Shown here: piece after piece, positions 51,022 through 60,476 of the stretch | Numbering within the stretch: position 1 is the first letter of the stretch | Layout of the letters: every line of letters starts with the position of its first letter | From: Roseivirga sp. | GTDB taxonomy: Bacteria; Bacteroidota; Bacteroidia; Cytophagales; Cyclobacteriaceae | NCBI GenBank assembly: GCA_021404565.1 | Contig: JAAWWF010000004.1 | Coordinates: forward strand, 62,001 to 126,000 | Direction of reading: 5' to 3' | Length of the DNA stretch: 64,000 bases | Made by a program: the position numbers and the translations under genes | Notes under the pieces: model-generated | Told to the model about the DNA's origin: nothing | The model's input: only the letters and a program-made list of their open reading frames with translations | Database searches by the model: none

Positions 51022-53097
51022 ATGCCCAACGTTAAGAAGCACTTTCCTCTCTTAGTCATTTTGCTGGTAGCCTTTATTGTCTACTGGCCGGTCACCAATG
51101 GTGAATATATTGCGGGTTGGGATGATGATCAGCAAATACTCAACAATGAGGACGTCAAGAACCTTTCCTGGCAAAGCATCAAGAATTATTTCACGACCTA
51201 TTATGTCGCCTCTTATCAGCCGCTGGCTTCTCTGAGTTTTGGTATTGAATACAGTCTTTTCGGGGAAAATGCCTTTGTGCATCACTTCACAAACCTGCTG
51301 CTCCACTTGCTCAATGTGGTTTTGCTCTCGTGGCTCATGACCAGGCTGTTTCCAGAGAAAAGACTACTGGTGCTCTTTGTTACGGCTATTTTTGCTTTTC
51401 ATCCACTACAAACAGAAGTGGTGGGTTGGATCAGCACCAGAAGTACTTTGATGTATTCGGGCTTCTTTTTTCTCTCCTGCATTAGCTATATAAGCTACCT
51501 TACCAAAGACACTGGCAAGACGAAAAACCTGATCTTCTGCGCCTTCTTTTTTATCCTGTCGCTGTTTACCAAATCCGCTTCGGTGACCCTGCCCATTGTG
51601 TTGCTCTTACTGGACTACTACTATAAAAGAGGTTTTTCCTGGAGGTTGATTCTTGAAAAGATTCCGCTCTTTATGGGCTCGGTGGCGATTGGACTGGCCA
51701 GTATAGATTCACGTAAGGTAGTGGATTCGATCGGAAGCTTCAGCGACTACTACAGCTTCTTCGAAAAAGTAGGCCTTTCATCCTATACGCTGGTGCTGTA
51801 CTTCTGGAAATCCATAGCTCCCTCCAAACTCATGACCTATTACGGCTATCCCATGAAACTGGAAGAAGGAGAGGGGCTCGGTATGCTTTATATGCTTTCT
51901 CCGCTTGGGCTTGCTTTGTTGCTCCTCGCGCTTTGGTGGGTTTATAAAAAATCTTCCCCAAAATTCCGAAGACAGTGGGTTTTAGGATTGGCCTTCTTTG
52001 CAGTCAATATTGGTCTGGTGATCAATTTTACACCCTTCGGGCCTACCATGTGGGCTGAGAGGTACATGTACCTGCCTATTCTGGGGATATTCATTTGCCT
52101 GGGACTGCTACTTTATGAGCTCTCTAAAATGGCCATAATGAAGAATGCAGTCTATTCTGTTGTCGTGCTGGCATTGCTGTTCTTTGCCTATCAAAGCAGG
52201 GCGCAATCTTATATATGGGAGGGCAGAGTGAGTTTATGGACCAATGCGATTCAGCATACCAATGCAGTATATCCCTGGATGGAGCTGGGCAATGAATATC
52301 AGCGTCTGGGAGATATTGACAAGGCCATTGAGTTTTACAATGGAGGAGTGTCGCTGAATCCTTTCTATACCAAAGTGTACTACTACCGGGGTATGGCCAT
52401 TAAGACCAAAGGAGATAAAGCCTATGCGAAAATTGACTTTGAACGCGTCATTAAAAGCGGTGGAGATAAAAAGGCCGAGGCGTTTTATGAAAGGGGCCTG
52501 CTTTATGAGGATTTGAATATGATGGATAGTGCGCTGGTGGATTATGATAGTGCTATCTACTACGATGAAGTTTCTCCGGCTATTTTCAGGAAAAACTATC
52601 TGACGGGTGCCTCAGGAAGCGGAGGCAGCAATCAGGGGGTACTGGTACAACGGGTCATGGGAATGCTTAGCAAAAGTGACTCGTTGATGAAAGCGGGTAA
52701 CCTGCCTGAGGCATTACAAATACTAGATGGCGTTTTGCTGATCAATCCACAAATGGAAAGAGCGCTGGTTACCAAGGGGTTGATCTTGTCCAATCAGGGA
52801 GATTTTCAGACGGCCCTGGGAGTATTTGATCAGGCGATTGAAATCAATGGGAAAAACCAGCAGTCCCGACTCTCAAGGGCTTTCGCTCTGAGCCAAACCC
52901 GCGATTTTCAAAAATCCATAGAAGACTACTCTTATGTGGTAGATTCTATAGGCACTACTGACGGTGAAGTTTTCTATTTCAGAGCCATCGCTTATCTCAA
53001 CAACAGACAAAAGCAAGAAGCCTGCACCGATCTGGATAAGTCTGTTTCACTGGGCTATGCGGCTGCTAATCAGCTCAAAGCGCAGCAATGTAATTAA
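51022..53097 (+). CDS. TPR-containing polytopic membrane protein (TMTC-like)
   Basis: The 691 residues (ATG 51022) have about ten N-terminal transmembrane helices with a lumenal first loop (EYIAGWDDDQQILNNED) of the type found in the TMTC/GT-C superfamily, then TPRs in the C-terminal ~270 residues (for example NPFYTKVYYYRGMAIKTKG and ALQILDGVLLINPQMERALV). TMTC proteins are O-mannosyltransferases in animals and related sequences are common in bacteria. It could glycosylate an exported acceptor, in line with the GT39 gene at 33 kb. Confidence 0.85.
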   Translation: MPNVKKHFPLLVILLVAFIVYWPVTNGEYIAGWDDDQQILNNEDVKNLSWQSIKNYFTTYYVASYQPLASLSFGIEYSLFGENAFVHHFTNLLLHLLNVVLLSWLMTRLFPEKRLLVLFVTAIFAFHPLQTEVVGWISTRSTLMYSGFFFLSCISYISYLTKDTGKTKNLIFCAFFFILSLFTKSASVTLPIVLLLLDYYYKRGFSWRLILEKIPLFMGSVAIGLASIDSRKVVDSIGSFSDYYSFFEKVGLSSYTLVLYFWKSIAPSKLMTYYGYPMKLEEGEGLGMLYMLSPLGLALLLLALWWVYKKSSPKFRRQWVLGLAFFAVNIGLVINFTPFGPTMWAERYMYLPILGIFICLGLLLYELSKMAIMKNAVYSVVVLALLFFAYQSRAQSYIWEGRVSLWTNAIQHTNAVYPWMELGNEYQRLGDIDKAIEFYNGGVSLNPFYTKVYYYRGMAIKTKGDKAYAKIDFERVIKSGGDKKAEAFYERGLLYEDLNMMDSALVDYDSAIYYDEVSPAIFRKNYLTGASGSGGSNQGVLVQRVMGMLSKSDSLMKAGNLPEALQILDGVLLINPQMERALVTKGLILSNQGDFQTALGVFDQAIEINGKNQQSRLSRAFALSQTRDFQKSIEDYSYVVDSIGTTDGEVFYFRAIAYLNNRQKQEACTDLDKSVSLGYAAANQLKAQQCN

Positions 53098-53128
53098 GAG
53101 ATTTACTTCTTTTTGGGCCGGGATCTGA

Positions 53129-53314
53129 AACCATTTTAGCAAGGTTCTATTCGAAATTTTCACTGTTTCCATTGGTATTGTACTGGGGTTGATCGTCAAT
53201 GACTGGCTGGAAGACAGCACTAAAGAAATGAGGTTAGCGAAGGCTGTTGAAACCATCAAAAAGGAGCTTGAATTGAATATAGAGAATACTTTTAATCTTG
53301 AACCTTATACCTAG
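53129..53314 (+). pseudogene. Fragment of a DUF6090-like small membrane protein, no start codon
   Basis: In one frame, 60 sense codons lead to the TAG at 53312-53314. The translation starts with FSKVLFEIFTVSIGIVLGLI, a single TM helix, then a polar helical part ending ELELNIENTFNLEPYT, like the N-terminal segment of DUF6090 proteins of Bacteroidota. An in-frame TGA lies just upstream at 53126-53128 and no ATG, GTG or TTG precedes the hydrophobic segment, so the frame seems a truncated remnant. It is 5 bp from the end of the convergent DUF4157 gene. Confidence 0.55.
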
Positions 53315-53318
53315 GGGA

Positions 53319-55001
53319 CTAGAACCCCCATTTTATTGCTATCTGATTTTTGCTTCTGTTAAGGTTGGCACGAAGGGTAGTTCCAAATAAGAATTCATAT
53401 ACCAACTGGTCAAAAGTGTTTCGATTAGCTGTTATACGCGGATCAACCTCCATGGCTCTTTGTCTCCAATAGTCCTTAGCTGCCTGAGCTCCATTAACAT
53501 TCAAGTGTCCTTGAATTTCAGCTGTGTGTCGCATAGCTACTCTGCCAATGGATTCCACTTCGGTCATGGGAGGACGTGGAGCCCTGACAGTCGCAGCTGG
53601 TGCTGAGGCAATCGGTAAAGGGACTGGTTGTCCCAGTGGCACTATAGGAACTGGTAGTGTATAGCGGTTGGGTAAATCGTTAATGTTTGCTTGATTATGA
53701 TCAATCCCGGGTACATCGTTGTGATTACTACCATCTTGCCAGTTCAAATGTGTCAGGGGATTATCAAATTGATTTGCATCTGCATTTTGATCGGGAGGGA
53801 TGATTGATTGGGCGTGGTTATTAAATGCCAGGTTTCCCATTTCATCCAACCCTCTATTGTCCGTTAAAAGCCCTCTTGTCGTTATTTGGGCGGTATTTGG
53901 GTCCGGAGTATACTCTGCTTCGAAGTATAGTTTTTCTATCATGGCTCGTCTTGCCGTCTCTGCTGCTATTACCCTGAGATCGTTTTGCTGGAGATTATTA
54001 TAATTCAACGGGCGACCACCTTGATAATAATCGACCCTGACCCGATAATGATTGATTACTCCACCATGGTTAATTGCGGCATTTAAATGGTTTTCCACCC
54101 TGTTGGCGTGTTGAATGTTTAATGCATTTGAACCCCAACCGAGGTTCTCAGCGGCTGTACCGCTACCCCCTAAATGAGAATTCAGCAAGTGCATCTGCCT
54201 GCAAAAAGGAGAAGCTCCACGAGCGCCATATTGGTCTACCTGGTCTGAGCCTCCAATTACTGTACCCTGGACAGTTGCAGTTCCACCGTGCGTATTAGTA
54301 TTGTCTAAATCGGTGGCAGTCATTATTCTACCACGTTGATGCCCCTGAAAGACTTCATGAAAATGATTTACCACCCTTTGAATCGTTTTGAATTGAAAAG
54401 GTGAATTTCTCAATACCCTTTGAGTAGGCATTGTCGACTTGGTGATATCTCCTGAAGTAAATGATTTTGAATATTTTTCGGCTTCGGTTTCCAGTGAAGG
54501 CTCGTTGTTAATAAGTGTATCATTCTTTAACTGGAGCGTAGGCTTAACACGTCCCTGTTTTTGCTGTACTACATGCCAGGCTTCATGGGCCAGATGCTTC
54601 TCTTGCCCGCTTGCTATATGAATGTCTGTTCCATACGCGTAAGCGTGTGCTTGTAACTGAGCTGGCTTGTCTGAGTTGTAGTGAACTTTCACATCATCCA
54701 TAGAGTACCCAGAAAGATCTTCTATATTGGATTTAAGGGTATCTGGTAGACCTGTATTGTTGTCTGCTTGTAGCGCCTTCTCTTGAGTCGCTGTAAAGTT
54801 GTCGGCCAGTTCTTGAAGTTCCGCTGCCTTTTTTACTTTTGGACTGTTATCAGCTTGTTCCTGAAGTTTCCTCTGGGCAATCGCTTCCGGCCTGTTATCC
54901 CTGATGGATAAAGCTGTTTGACTATGTTTTGTTTTTATTGAAGATTGGTATGCAACAGATCTGTTGTCCCCATCGGTTTTTTTCCCGGGTTCTAAATTCA
55001 T
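53319..55001 (-). CDS. DUF4157 protein with C-terminal nuclease-like segment (eCIS/polymorphic toxin candidate)
   Basis: A 560-residue protein without a signal peptide. The N-terminal low-complexity segment (1-80) precedes the DUF4157 domain (about 83-155), recognised by LPDTLKSNIEDLSGYSMDDV and the HExxH-like HLAHEAWHVVQQ at 136-147. DUF4157 is a hallmark of effectors of extracellular contractile injection systems and other polymorphic toxins. Residues 265-306 (CRQMHLLNSHLGGSGTAAEN) resemble the HLxxxxxGGxGxxxNL layout of Endonuclea_NS_2 nucleases. The remaining C-terminus is unfamiliar. No eCIS structural genes or obvious immunity gene are in the window. Confidence 0.8.
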   Translation of the reverse strand: MNLEPGKKTDGDNRSVAYQSSIKTKHSQTALSIRDNRPEAIAQRKLQEQADNSPKVKKAAELQELADNFTATQEKALQADNNTGLPDTLKSNIEDLSGYSMDDVKVHYNSDKPAQLQAHAYAYGTDIHIASGQEKHLAHEAWHVVQQKQGRVKPTLQLKNDTLINNEPSLETEAEKYSKSFTSGDITKSTMPTQRVLRNSPFQFKTIQRVVNHFHEVFQGHQRGRIMTATDLDNTNTHGGTATVQGTVIGGSDQVDQYGARGASPFCRQMHLLNSHLGGSGTAAENLGWGSNALNIQHANRVENHLNAAINHGGVINHYRVRVDYYQGGRPLNYNNLQQNDLRVIAAETARRAMIEKLYFEAEYTPDPNTAQITTRGLLTDNRGLDEMGNLAFNNHAQSIIPPDQNADANQFDNPLTHLNWQDGSNHNDVPGIDHNQANINDLPNRYTLPVPIVPLGQPVPLPIASAPAATVRAPRPPMTEVESIGRVAMRHTAEIQGHLNVNGAQAAKDYWRQRAMEVDPRITANRNTFDQLVYEFLFGTTLRANLNRSKNQIAIKWGF

Positions 55002-55085
55002 CTAGGCTTTATACCAGCAATAGAAAAAAGTTACCCTATTATAACAGGTATCTATATAATTATAGCAAGAATATGAGTTTAAGTT

Positions 55086-55409
55086 TCAATCCATCTCAAA
55101 CAGCAGGTTCTGATAGGCCGTCTGTAATTCTCTAAGTGTTTTTACATTCTCCTGTCGCTCTGCCAGGGCTATTCCGCCTTTGTAAATGAGCTCAGCTTTT
55201 TCGTACTCCTCAAAGTCGGCATAAAGCTGAGCAGCATGAAAATATGTTGCCAGATAGTCAGGGAAATCTGACAAAAGCCGATCAAAGTATTCTTTGGCAG
55301 TTTCAGGTGCTTGCTGCACATATTCGGTGGCAATTGCGTAGTAGTTAAAAGGATCATTGGGGTCCTCTTTCAAATAGGTTTTTAAGAGTGTCAACCGCGC
55401 TTCATTCAT
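55086..55409 (-). CDS. Small TPR protein
   Basis: A 107-residue cytoplasmic protein with two to three tetratricopeptide repeats (DPNDPFNYYAIATEY, FPDYLATYFHAAQLYADFE, YEKAELIYKGGIALAERQ). It probably mediates protein contacts; the role is unknown. It is divergent from etfB with an 81-bp gap. Confidence 0.85.
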   Translation of the reverse strand: MNEARLTLLKTYLKEDPNDPFNYYAIATEYVQQAPETAKEYFDRLLSDFPDYLATYFHAAQLYADFEEYEKAELIYKGGIALAERQENVKTLRELQTAYQNLLFEMD

Positions 55410-55490
55410 GGCTCTGAGTGATTTTTATTTAGGCCTTTATTACCTATCTTCGGGGCAAAATTAACACATCAGGTAAACTATTATCTAAGC

Positions 55491-56228
55491 ATGAACATAT
55501 TAGTTTGTATCACACACGTACCAGATACTACTTCACGCATAGCATTCACAGATAATAATACCCAGTTCGATAAAAATGGCGTGCAATTTATCATCGGTCC
55601 TTACGATGATTATGCCTTGGCGAGAGCGGTAGAATTGAAAGAAGCGAATGGCGGAAAAGTCACAGTACTTAACGTAGGGGAGGCAGAGACGGAGCCAACC
55701 ATTAGAAAAGCATTAGCAATTGGCGCTGACGAAGCGATTCGTGTCAACGCATTTCCATCAGATTCTTTTTTCGTGGCACAGCAGATTGCTGCAGCTGCCA
55801 AAGAAGGTGATTACGATCTGATTCTCATGGGGCGTGAGTCCATCGATTTTAACGGTGGTATGGTTCACGGTATGGTAGGAGAGCTTCTAGGCCTTCCATC
55901 ATTTTCACCGGTGATGCAGCTTGAGATTGACGGAGGTAATGCCACAATCTCACGTGAGATTGAAGGTGGTAAAGAAAAACTGGAGGTATCGCTGCCATTT
56001 GTAGCAGGTTGCCAGGAACCGATCGCAGAGTGGAAGATTCCTAACATGAGGGGCATTATGTCTGCCAGGAGTAAGCCATTAAATGTAGTGGAACCTGCTG
56101 ACAATACTACCCGCACGGAGGTATCAGCTTATGAGCTGCCACCGGCCAAAGGTGCCGTGAAGATGATTTCTGCAGACAATGTAGAAGAGCTGGTTTCTCT
56201 ATTGAAAAATGAAGCCAAAGTACTGTAA
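55491..56228 (+). CDS. etfB: Electron transfer flavoprotein, beta subunit
   Basis: A 245-residue ETF small subunit. It opens with MNILVCITHVPDTT, and DLILMGRESIDFNGGMV and FVAGCQEPIAEWKIPNM match the AMP/FAD-handling positions of the family. With EtfA it accepts electrons from acyl-CoA dehydrogenases. The TATCTTCG box at about 55450-55457 is a candidate -7 element. Confidence 0.97.
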   Translation: MNILVCITHVPDTTSRIAFTDNNTQFDKNGVQFIIGPYDDYALARAVELKEANGGKVTVLNVGEAETEPTIRKALAIGADEAIRVNAFPSDSFFVAQQIAAAAKEGDYDLILMGRESIDFNGGMVHGMVGELLGLPSFSPVMQLEIDGGNATISREIEGGKEKLEVSLPFVAGCQEPIAEWKIPNMRGIMSARSKPLNVVEPADNTTRTEVSAYELPPAKGAVKMISADNVEELVSLLKNEAKVL

Positions 56229-56253
56229 GCCCACCTTCAAAAAAGAACAGAAC

Positions 56254-57207
56254 ATGTCAGTTTTAGTATTTATAGAAACAGAAGACGGAAAGATTAAAAA
56301 GTCATCGCGTGAGGCGATTTCTTACGGGGCTGCTATTGGTGATACCACTGCAGTGGCACTGGGCTCTGTTGACGCGGCCGAGCTGGCTTCAGCAGGTGCT
56401 AATGGAGCAACCAAGGTACTCCATGTAAGTGATGAGAGATTGAATGCCGGGCTGATTCAGCCATATGCAGAAGCGATTGCCGTAGCAATGGATGCTTCAG
56501 GAGCCGATATTCTGGTGACGGCCAAGTCATCTCTGGCAGATGCCGTGGTGGGCAGAGTTGCCGTGAAAGTGGGGGGCTCGCTAGCCTCTAACGTGGTAGG
56601 TTTACCAGATACTTCTAATGGCTTTGTCGTAAAAAGAAGCATCTATACCGGTAAGGCCTTTGCCAATGTGAGCTTAAGCGCTGATAAGAAGATTGTCGCG
56701 ATTAAAAAGAACGCCATAGAGATGAAAGAAGATGGTAGTGATGCCGCTGTGGAAGCCCTGAGCGTAAGCCTTGATGATGCCCTGTTTGGTGCCACGATCA
56801 CAGCTACAGAGAAAGCTGAAGGAGATGTGTTGTTACCAGAAGCGGATATTGTGGTTTCAGGAGGAAGAGGCTTAAAGGGACCTGAGAACTGGGCCGTTAT
56901 TGAAGACCTGGCCAAGACATTGGGCGCAGCTACCGGCTGTTCAAAGCCTGTGTCTGATATGGACTGGAGGCCTCATCATGAGCACGTAGGACAAACTGGT
57001 GTAAAAGTGAGTCCGACTCTTTATGTGGCAGTAGGTATTTCCGGAGCTATTCAGCATTTGGCAGGAGTCAATTCTTCTAAGTATATTGTGGTGATTAACA
57101 AAGACGAGGAAGCACCTTTCTTTAAAGCAGCAGACTACGGAATTGTAGGAGATGCTTTTGAAGTGCTCCCCAAATTGAACGAAGCCCTCAAAGAAGCTCT
57201 GGCTTAG
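56254..57207 (+). CDS. etfA: Electron transfer flavoprotein, alpha subunit
   Basis: The 317 residues start at the ATG at 56254 (MSVLVFIETEDG); an upstream ATG at 56209 would overlap etfB by 20 bp and gives an unrelated N-terminus. The C-terminal FAD-binding domain has the classical SGGRGLKGPENWAVIEDLA, TGCSKPVSDMDW and GVKVSPTLYVAVGISGAIQH motifs. The two subunits form the heterodimer that carries electrons to the quinone pool in beta-oxidation. The 25-bp spacing to etfB fits one operon. Confidence 0.97.
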   Translation: MSVLVFIETEDGKIKKSSREAISYGAAIGDTTAVALGSVDAAELASAGANGATKVLHVSDERLNAGLIQPYAEAIAVAMDASGADILVTAKSSLADAVVGRVAVKVGGSLASNVVGLPDTSNGFVVKRSIYTGKAFANVSLSADKKIVAIKKNAIEMKEDGSDAAVEALSVSLDDALFGATITATEKAEGDVLLPEADIVVSGGRGLKGPENWAVIEDLAKTLGAATGCSKPVSDMDWRPHHEHVGQTGVKVSPTLYVAVGISGAIQHLAGVNSSKYIVVINKDEEAPFFKAADYGIVGDAFEVLPKLNEALKEALA

Positions 57208-57219
57208 AATTTTTTACCA

Positions 57220-57810
57220 TTGGACAAAGTAAAAATCGAAATCATGGGACTGTCTTCCAGTCAGTCTCAAACCTCTGGTTCTTTTGCGCTGGTCTTGGGT
57301 GAAACCGAGGGTGAACGCAGGCTGCCTATCATTATAGGCATGTTTGAAGCGCAGGCCATAGCACTGGAGATCGAAAAAATCACTCCCAACAGACCCATGA
57401 CTCACGACTTATTCAAGTCTTTTGCACATGGTTTTGACTTTGATATCAGAGAAGTGATCATTTCTGACCTGCGAGAGGGGGTTTTCTTTGCCAAAATAGT
57501 TTGTGGCAATGGTGAAAAAGAGGTAGAGATTGATGCTCGTCCTTCAGATGCGATAGCCATTGGTATTCGTTTTGAAGTACCCTTTTATACTTATGAAAAG
57601 GTATTGGCCGAGGCTGGTATTATTTTAACCGATGAAGAAGAGATAGCCGAAGAGCTGGAAGAACAGCATGTGGCAGTTGAAAAGGAGGGAGGCGATCGCA
57701 TGGAGGATTATAGCCTCGATAAACTGAATGAGCTTTTGGAGGAAGCCCTTAATAATGAGGACTACGAAAAAGCTGCTAAGATCAGAGACGAGATTAACAG
57801 AAGAAGCTAA
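57220..57810 (+). CDS. Bifunctional nuclease family protein (DUF151) with UVR domain
   Basis: The 196 residues combine a DUF151 domain (1-130; GLSSSQSQTSGSFALVLGE and RPSDAIAIGIRFEVPFY) with a C-terminal UVR domain (LNNEDYEKAAKIRDEINR). DUF151 has been linked to bifunctional DNase/RNase activity. The start is TTG at 57220 (TTGGACAAAGTA), which gives the family-like MDKVKIEIMGLSS; the ATG at 57244 would remove the N-terminal strand. It follows etfA by 12 bp, so it is likely in the same operon, and a strong terminator ends the unit. Confidence 0.92.
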   Translation: MDKVKIEIMGLSSSQSQTSGSFALVLGETEGERRLPIIIGMFEAQAIALEIEKITPNRPMTHDLFKSFAHGFDFDIREVIISDLREGVFFAKIVCGNGEKEVEIDARPSDAIAIGIRFEVPFYTYEKVLAEAGIILTDEEEIAEELEEQHVAVEKEGGDRMEDYSLDKLNELLEEALNNEDYEKAAKIRDEINRRS

Positions 57811-57818
57811 ATCAATTT

Positions 57819-57855
57819 AAAATGCCTTTCCAATGATATTGGGAAGGCATTTTTG
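57819..57855 (+). terminator. Rho-independent terminator of the etfBA-DUF151 unit
   Basis: Stem AATGCCTTTCCAAT / ATTGGGAAGGCATT (57821-57834 with 57838-57851, one G-T pair), followed by TTTTT. Confidence 0.92.
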
Positions 57856-57873
57856 CGTCTAATTTAGAAGCAT

Positions 57874-59190
57874 ATGGACATCGTAAGAGCAATAGTAGGA
57901 TTAGTTGTACTCATTGGCATCGCTTACCTGTTTTCGGGCAACCGGAAGAAGGTCGATTGGCGGCTGGTAGGAGTCGGGGTGCTGATGCAGGTCATTATTG
58001 CATTGCTCATTTCGGAGGTAGCTTTTGTCAAAGTGGCCTTTGATGCAGTAAGTAAGGGCTTTGTTACTTTCCTGAACTTTGCGCTCGATGGTGCGGGTTT
58101 TCTTTACGGAGACCTTGCTAAAAACAGTGACGCTGCTGATGGTGTTAATCACAGTCTGGGCTTTCTTTTTGCCTTTCAGGCGTTGCCTACTGTGATCTTC
58201 TTTTCGGCCGTAACAGCTGGTTTATACTACCTGGGTATTTTGCAAAAGGTGGTTTATGTATTTGCCTGGGTAATGGCCAAGACCATGCGTCTTTCAGGTG
58301 CTGAATCCATGTCTGCAGCCGGTAATATCTTTCTGGGGCAGACAGAAGCTCCTCTGTTAGTCAAACCCTTTATTGGAAAGATGACCAAGTCGGAGCTGCT
58401 TTGTCTTATGACTGGCGGGATGGCTACCATTGCAGGTAGTGTACTCGGAGCTTATGTCTCCTTTCTGGGAGGTGGAGACCCTGAACAACAGGCCGTTTTT
58501 GCCACCTATTTGCTGAGTGCATCTATTATGAATGCTCCGGCCGCTATTCTGATGGCCAAGATATTCCTTCCTGAGGCCGAGCCGGAGAAAATTGATACCT
58601 CGCTCAAGGTGAATAAGGACCAGATTGGGGTGAACGTAATAGACGCCCTTGCCGGTGGTGCTTCCGATGGGCTAAAGCTTGCTTTAAACATTGGAGCAAT
58701 GCTACTCGCATTTATTGCTGTGATCTATTCTATTAACTGGATATTGGTTGATGGTATTGGCAGCTGGACAGGCTTGAATGAGTATGTAATTGCCAGCACC
58801 AATGGAGTATTTGAGGGCTTTAACCTGCAATATATTCTCGGACAAATTTTTAGAATCTTTGCCTTTATCATGGGAGTAGATTGGTCTGAGACGTTAAGAG
58901 TGGGTAGCCTGATTGGACAGAAAACTGTAATCAATGAGTTTATTGCTTACCTGGACCTGGCTCAAATGAAGAAATCAGGTGTGCTCAGCGAGAAGTCAAT
59001 CATAATCTCCACCTATGCTCTATGTGGCTTTGCCAACTTTAGCTCTATCGCCATTCAAATCGGAGGCATTGGAGGTTTGGCTCCCGAACGTCAGGGAGAT
59101 TTGTCAAAACTAGGACTACGGGCATTGATGGCCGCAACCCTGGCTACCATGATGACGGCTACCATTGCCGGAGCACTTTTTGGAGGATAA
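57874..59190 (+). CDS. Concentrative nucleoside transporter (CNT/NupC family)
   Basis: A 438-residue cytoplasmic membrane protein with about ten helices. The family signature GQTEAPLLVKPF with the nucleoside-binding Gln-Thr-Glu is at about 155-166; SASIMNAPAAILMAKI and the NEFIAYLDL stretches belong to the second half. It imports nucleosides with sodium or protons and can feed the deoxynucleoside kinase at 10 kb. A TAATTTAG box lies 6 nt before the ATG. Confidence 0.95.
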   Translation: MDIVRAIVGLVVLIGIAYLFSGNRKKVDWRLVGVGVLMQVIIALLISEVAFVKVAFDAVSKGFVTFLNFALDGAGFLYGDLAKNSDAADGVNHSLGFLFAFQALPTVIFFSAVTAGLYYLGILQKVVYVFAWVMAKTMRLSGAESMSAAGNIFLGQTEAPLLVKPFIGKMTKSELLCLMTGGMATIAGSVLGAYVSFLGGGDPEQQAVFATYLLSASIMNAPAAILMAKIFLPEAEPEKIDTSLKVNKDQIGVNVIDALAGGASDGLKLALNIGAMLLAFIAVIYSINWILVDGIGSWTGLNEYVIASTNGVFEGFNLQYILGQIFRIFAFIMGVDWSETLRVGSLIGQKTVINEFIAYLDLAQMKKSGVLSEKSIIISTYALCGFANFSSIAIQIGGIGGLAPERQGDLSKLGLRALMAATLATMMTATIAGALFGG

Positions 59191-59366
59191 CCTGTCTAAT
59201 TGGGCACCCTCTTGTTATTCACTAACTGTCTGTATTAGAATCCTTTATACTCTGATCCCGACCTGTGTATTTATGTAAAATTTCTTTTATAAAAGTGAAA
59301 TGAAGTGCTAAATTCTGGGACACATCAGAACACATCCCTTATCTTCATACCGGGCTGTTGGAATTT

Positions 59367-60446
59367 ATGTTGAAAAATAACTATCGCGTAATTGGTTTAA
59401 TGTCAGGTACTTCGCTTGATGGACTTGATATTGCCTGTTGTCAATTTCAGTTCGAAGCAGGCCAATGGCAGTTTACACTGGAACATGCAGAGAGTATTGA
59501 TTATACAGAAGGTTTCAGACAGCAACTTAAGTCAAGTGTCAACCTTTCTGCAGTAGAGTTGCTCTCACTGAACAATGAGTTTGGAAGGCATACCGGTAAA
59601 CTGGTAAAGGCGTTTTTGGATAAATACAGTCTTGAGGTAGATTTTGTGGCAAGCCACGGACATACAGTTTTTCATCAGATTGATAAAAAGCTGACCTATC
59701 AGATTGGGGCGGGGCAGGAGCTGGCCAATCATACTGCTCAAAGAGTAATTTGTGATTTTCGTACACTCGATGTTTCATTGGGAGGCCACGGGGCTCCGCT
59801 CGTCCCTATTGGGGATGAGCTCCTTTTTTCCGAATTTGATTTCTGTCTGAACCTGGGAGGCATTTCCAATGCTTCGTTCAGGCATAAGGGTAAACGAAAG
59901 GCCTTTGATATTTCTCCCGCTAATATGCTCCTCACACACATTCTTATACCCACTGGTATGGCTTATGACGATGGAGGGCAGCTAGCCCGGACTGGAACGA
60001 TGGACCAACAGCTATTAGAACAACTTAATGTTCTTGACTTTTATTCCCAGCCATTTCCCAAGTCATTGGGTTACGAATGGTTTTGCGATGCCGTAATCCC
60101 AGTGATAGATGGTTCCAGGGCCAGTATTGAGGACAAACTTTGTACGGCTATTCATCATATGGCATACCAGATAGCTGAGAGTCTAAAACCCTTTGCCAGA
60201 CCCGAATCACGACTCCTGATTACGGGGGGAGGCGCTAAAAATCATTTTCTAACGGAGACCCTTCAGCAGTATTTGGGTGATACTATTACAGCACATATAC
60301 CAGATGAGTCTATTATCGATTTCAAAGAAGCCATTGTCTTTGGTCTTATGGGAGTACTAAGGTCCAGGGAGGAAGTCAATTGCCTTAGTTCGGTAACTGG
60401 GGGCTCTCGTGATAGTTCCGGGGGTGTGATTTACGAACCGCATTAA
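59367..60446 (+). CDS. anmK: Anhydro-N-acetylmuramic acid kinase
   Basis: A 359-residue enzyme from the ATG at 59367 (TTG at 59358 is an alternative). The ATP phosphate loop is IGLMSGTSLDGLD; SHGHTVFHQ and CDFRTLDVSLGGHGAPLVP contain the catalytic Asp and substrate contacts, and LLITGGGAKNHFL the adenosine part. It opens the anhydro ring and phosphorylates the product of peptidoglycan turnover to MurNAc-6-phosphate, linking to Mpl in recycling. The next gene is convergent. Confidence 0.96.
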   Translation: MLKNNYRVIGLMSGTSLDGLDIACCQFQFEAGQWQFTLEHAESIDYTEGFRQQLKSSVNLSAVELLSLNNEFGRHTGKLVKAFLDKYSLEVDFVASHGHTVFHQIDKKLTYQIGAGQELANHTAQRVICDFRTLDVSLGGHGAPLVPIGDELLFSEFDFCLNLGGISNASFRHKGKRKAFDISPANMLLTHILIPTGMAYDDGGQLARTGTMDQQLLEQLNVLDFYSQPFPKSLGYEWFCDAVIPVIDGSRASIEDKLCTAIHHMAYQIAESLKPFARPESRLLITGGGAKNHFLTETLQQYLGDTITAHIPDESIIDFKEAIVFGLMGVLRSREEVNCLSSVTGGSRDSSGGVIYEPH

Positions 60447-60476
60447 CAGGTCCTGTTAAATTTTCAGCAGCTGTTG

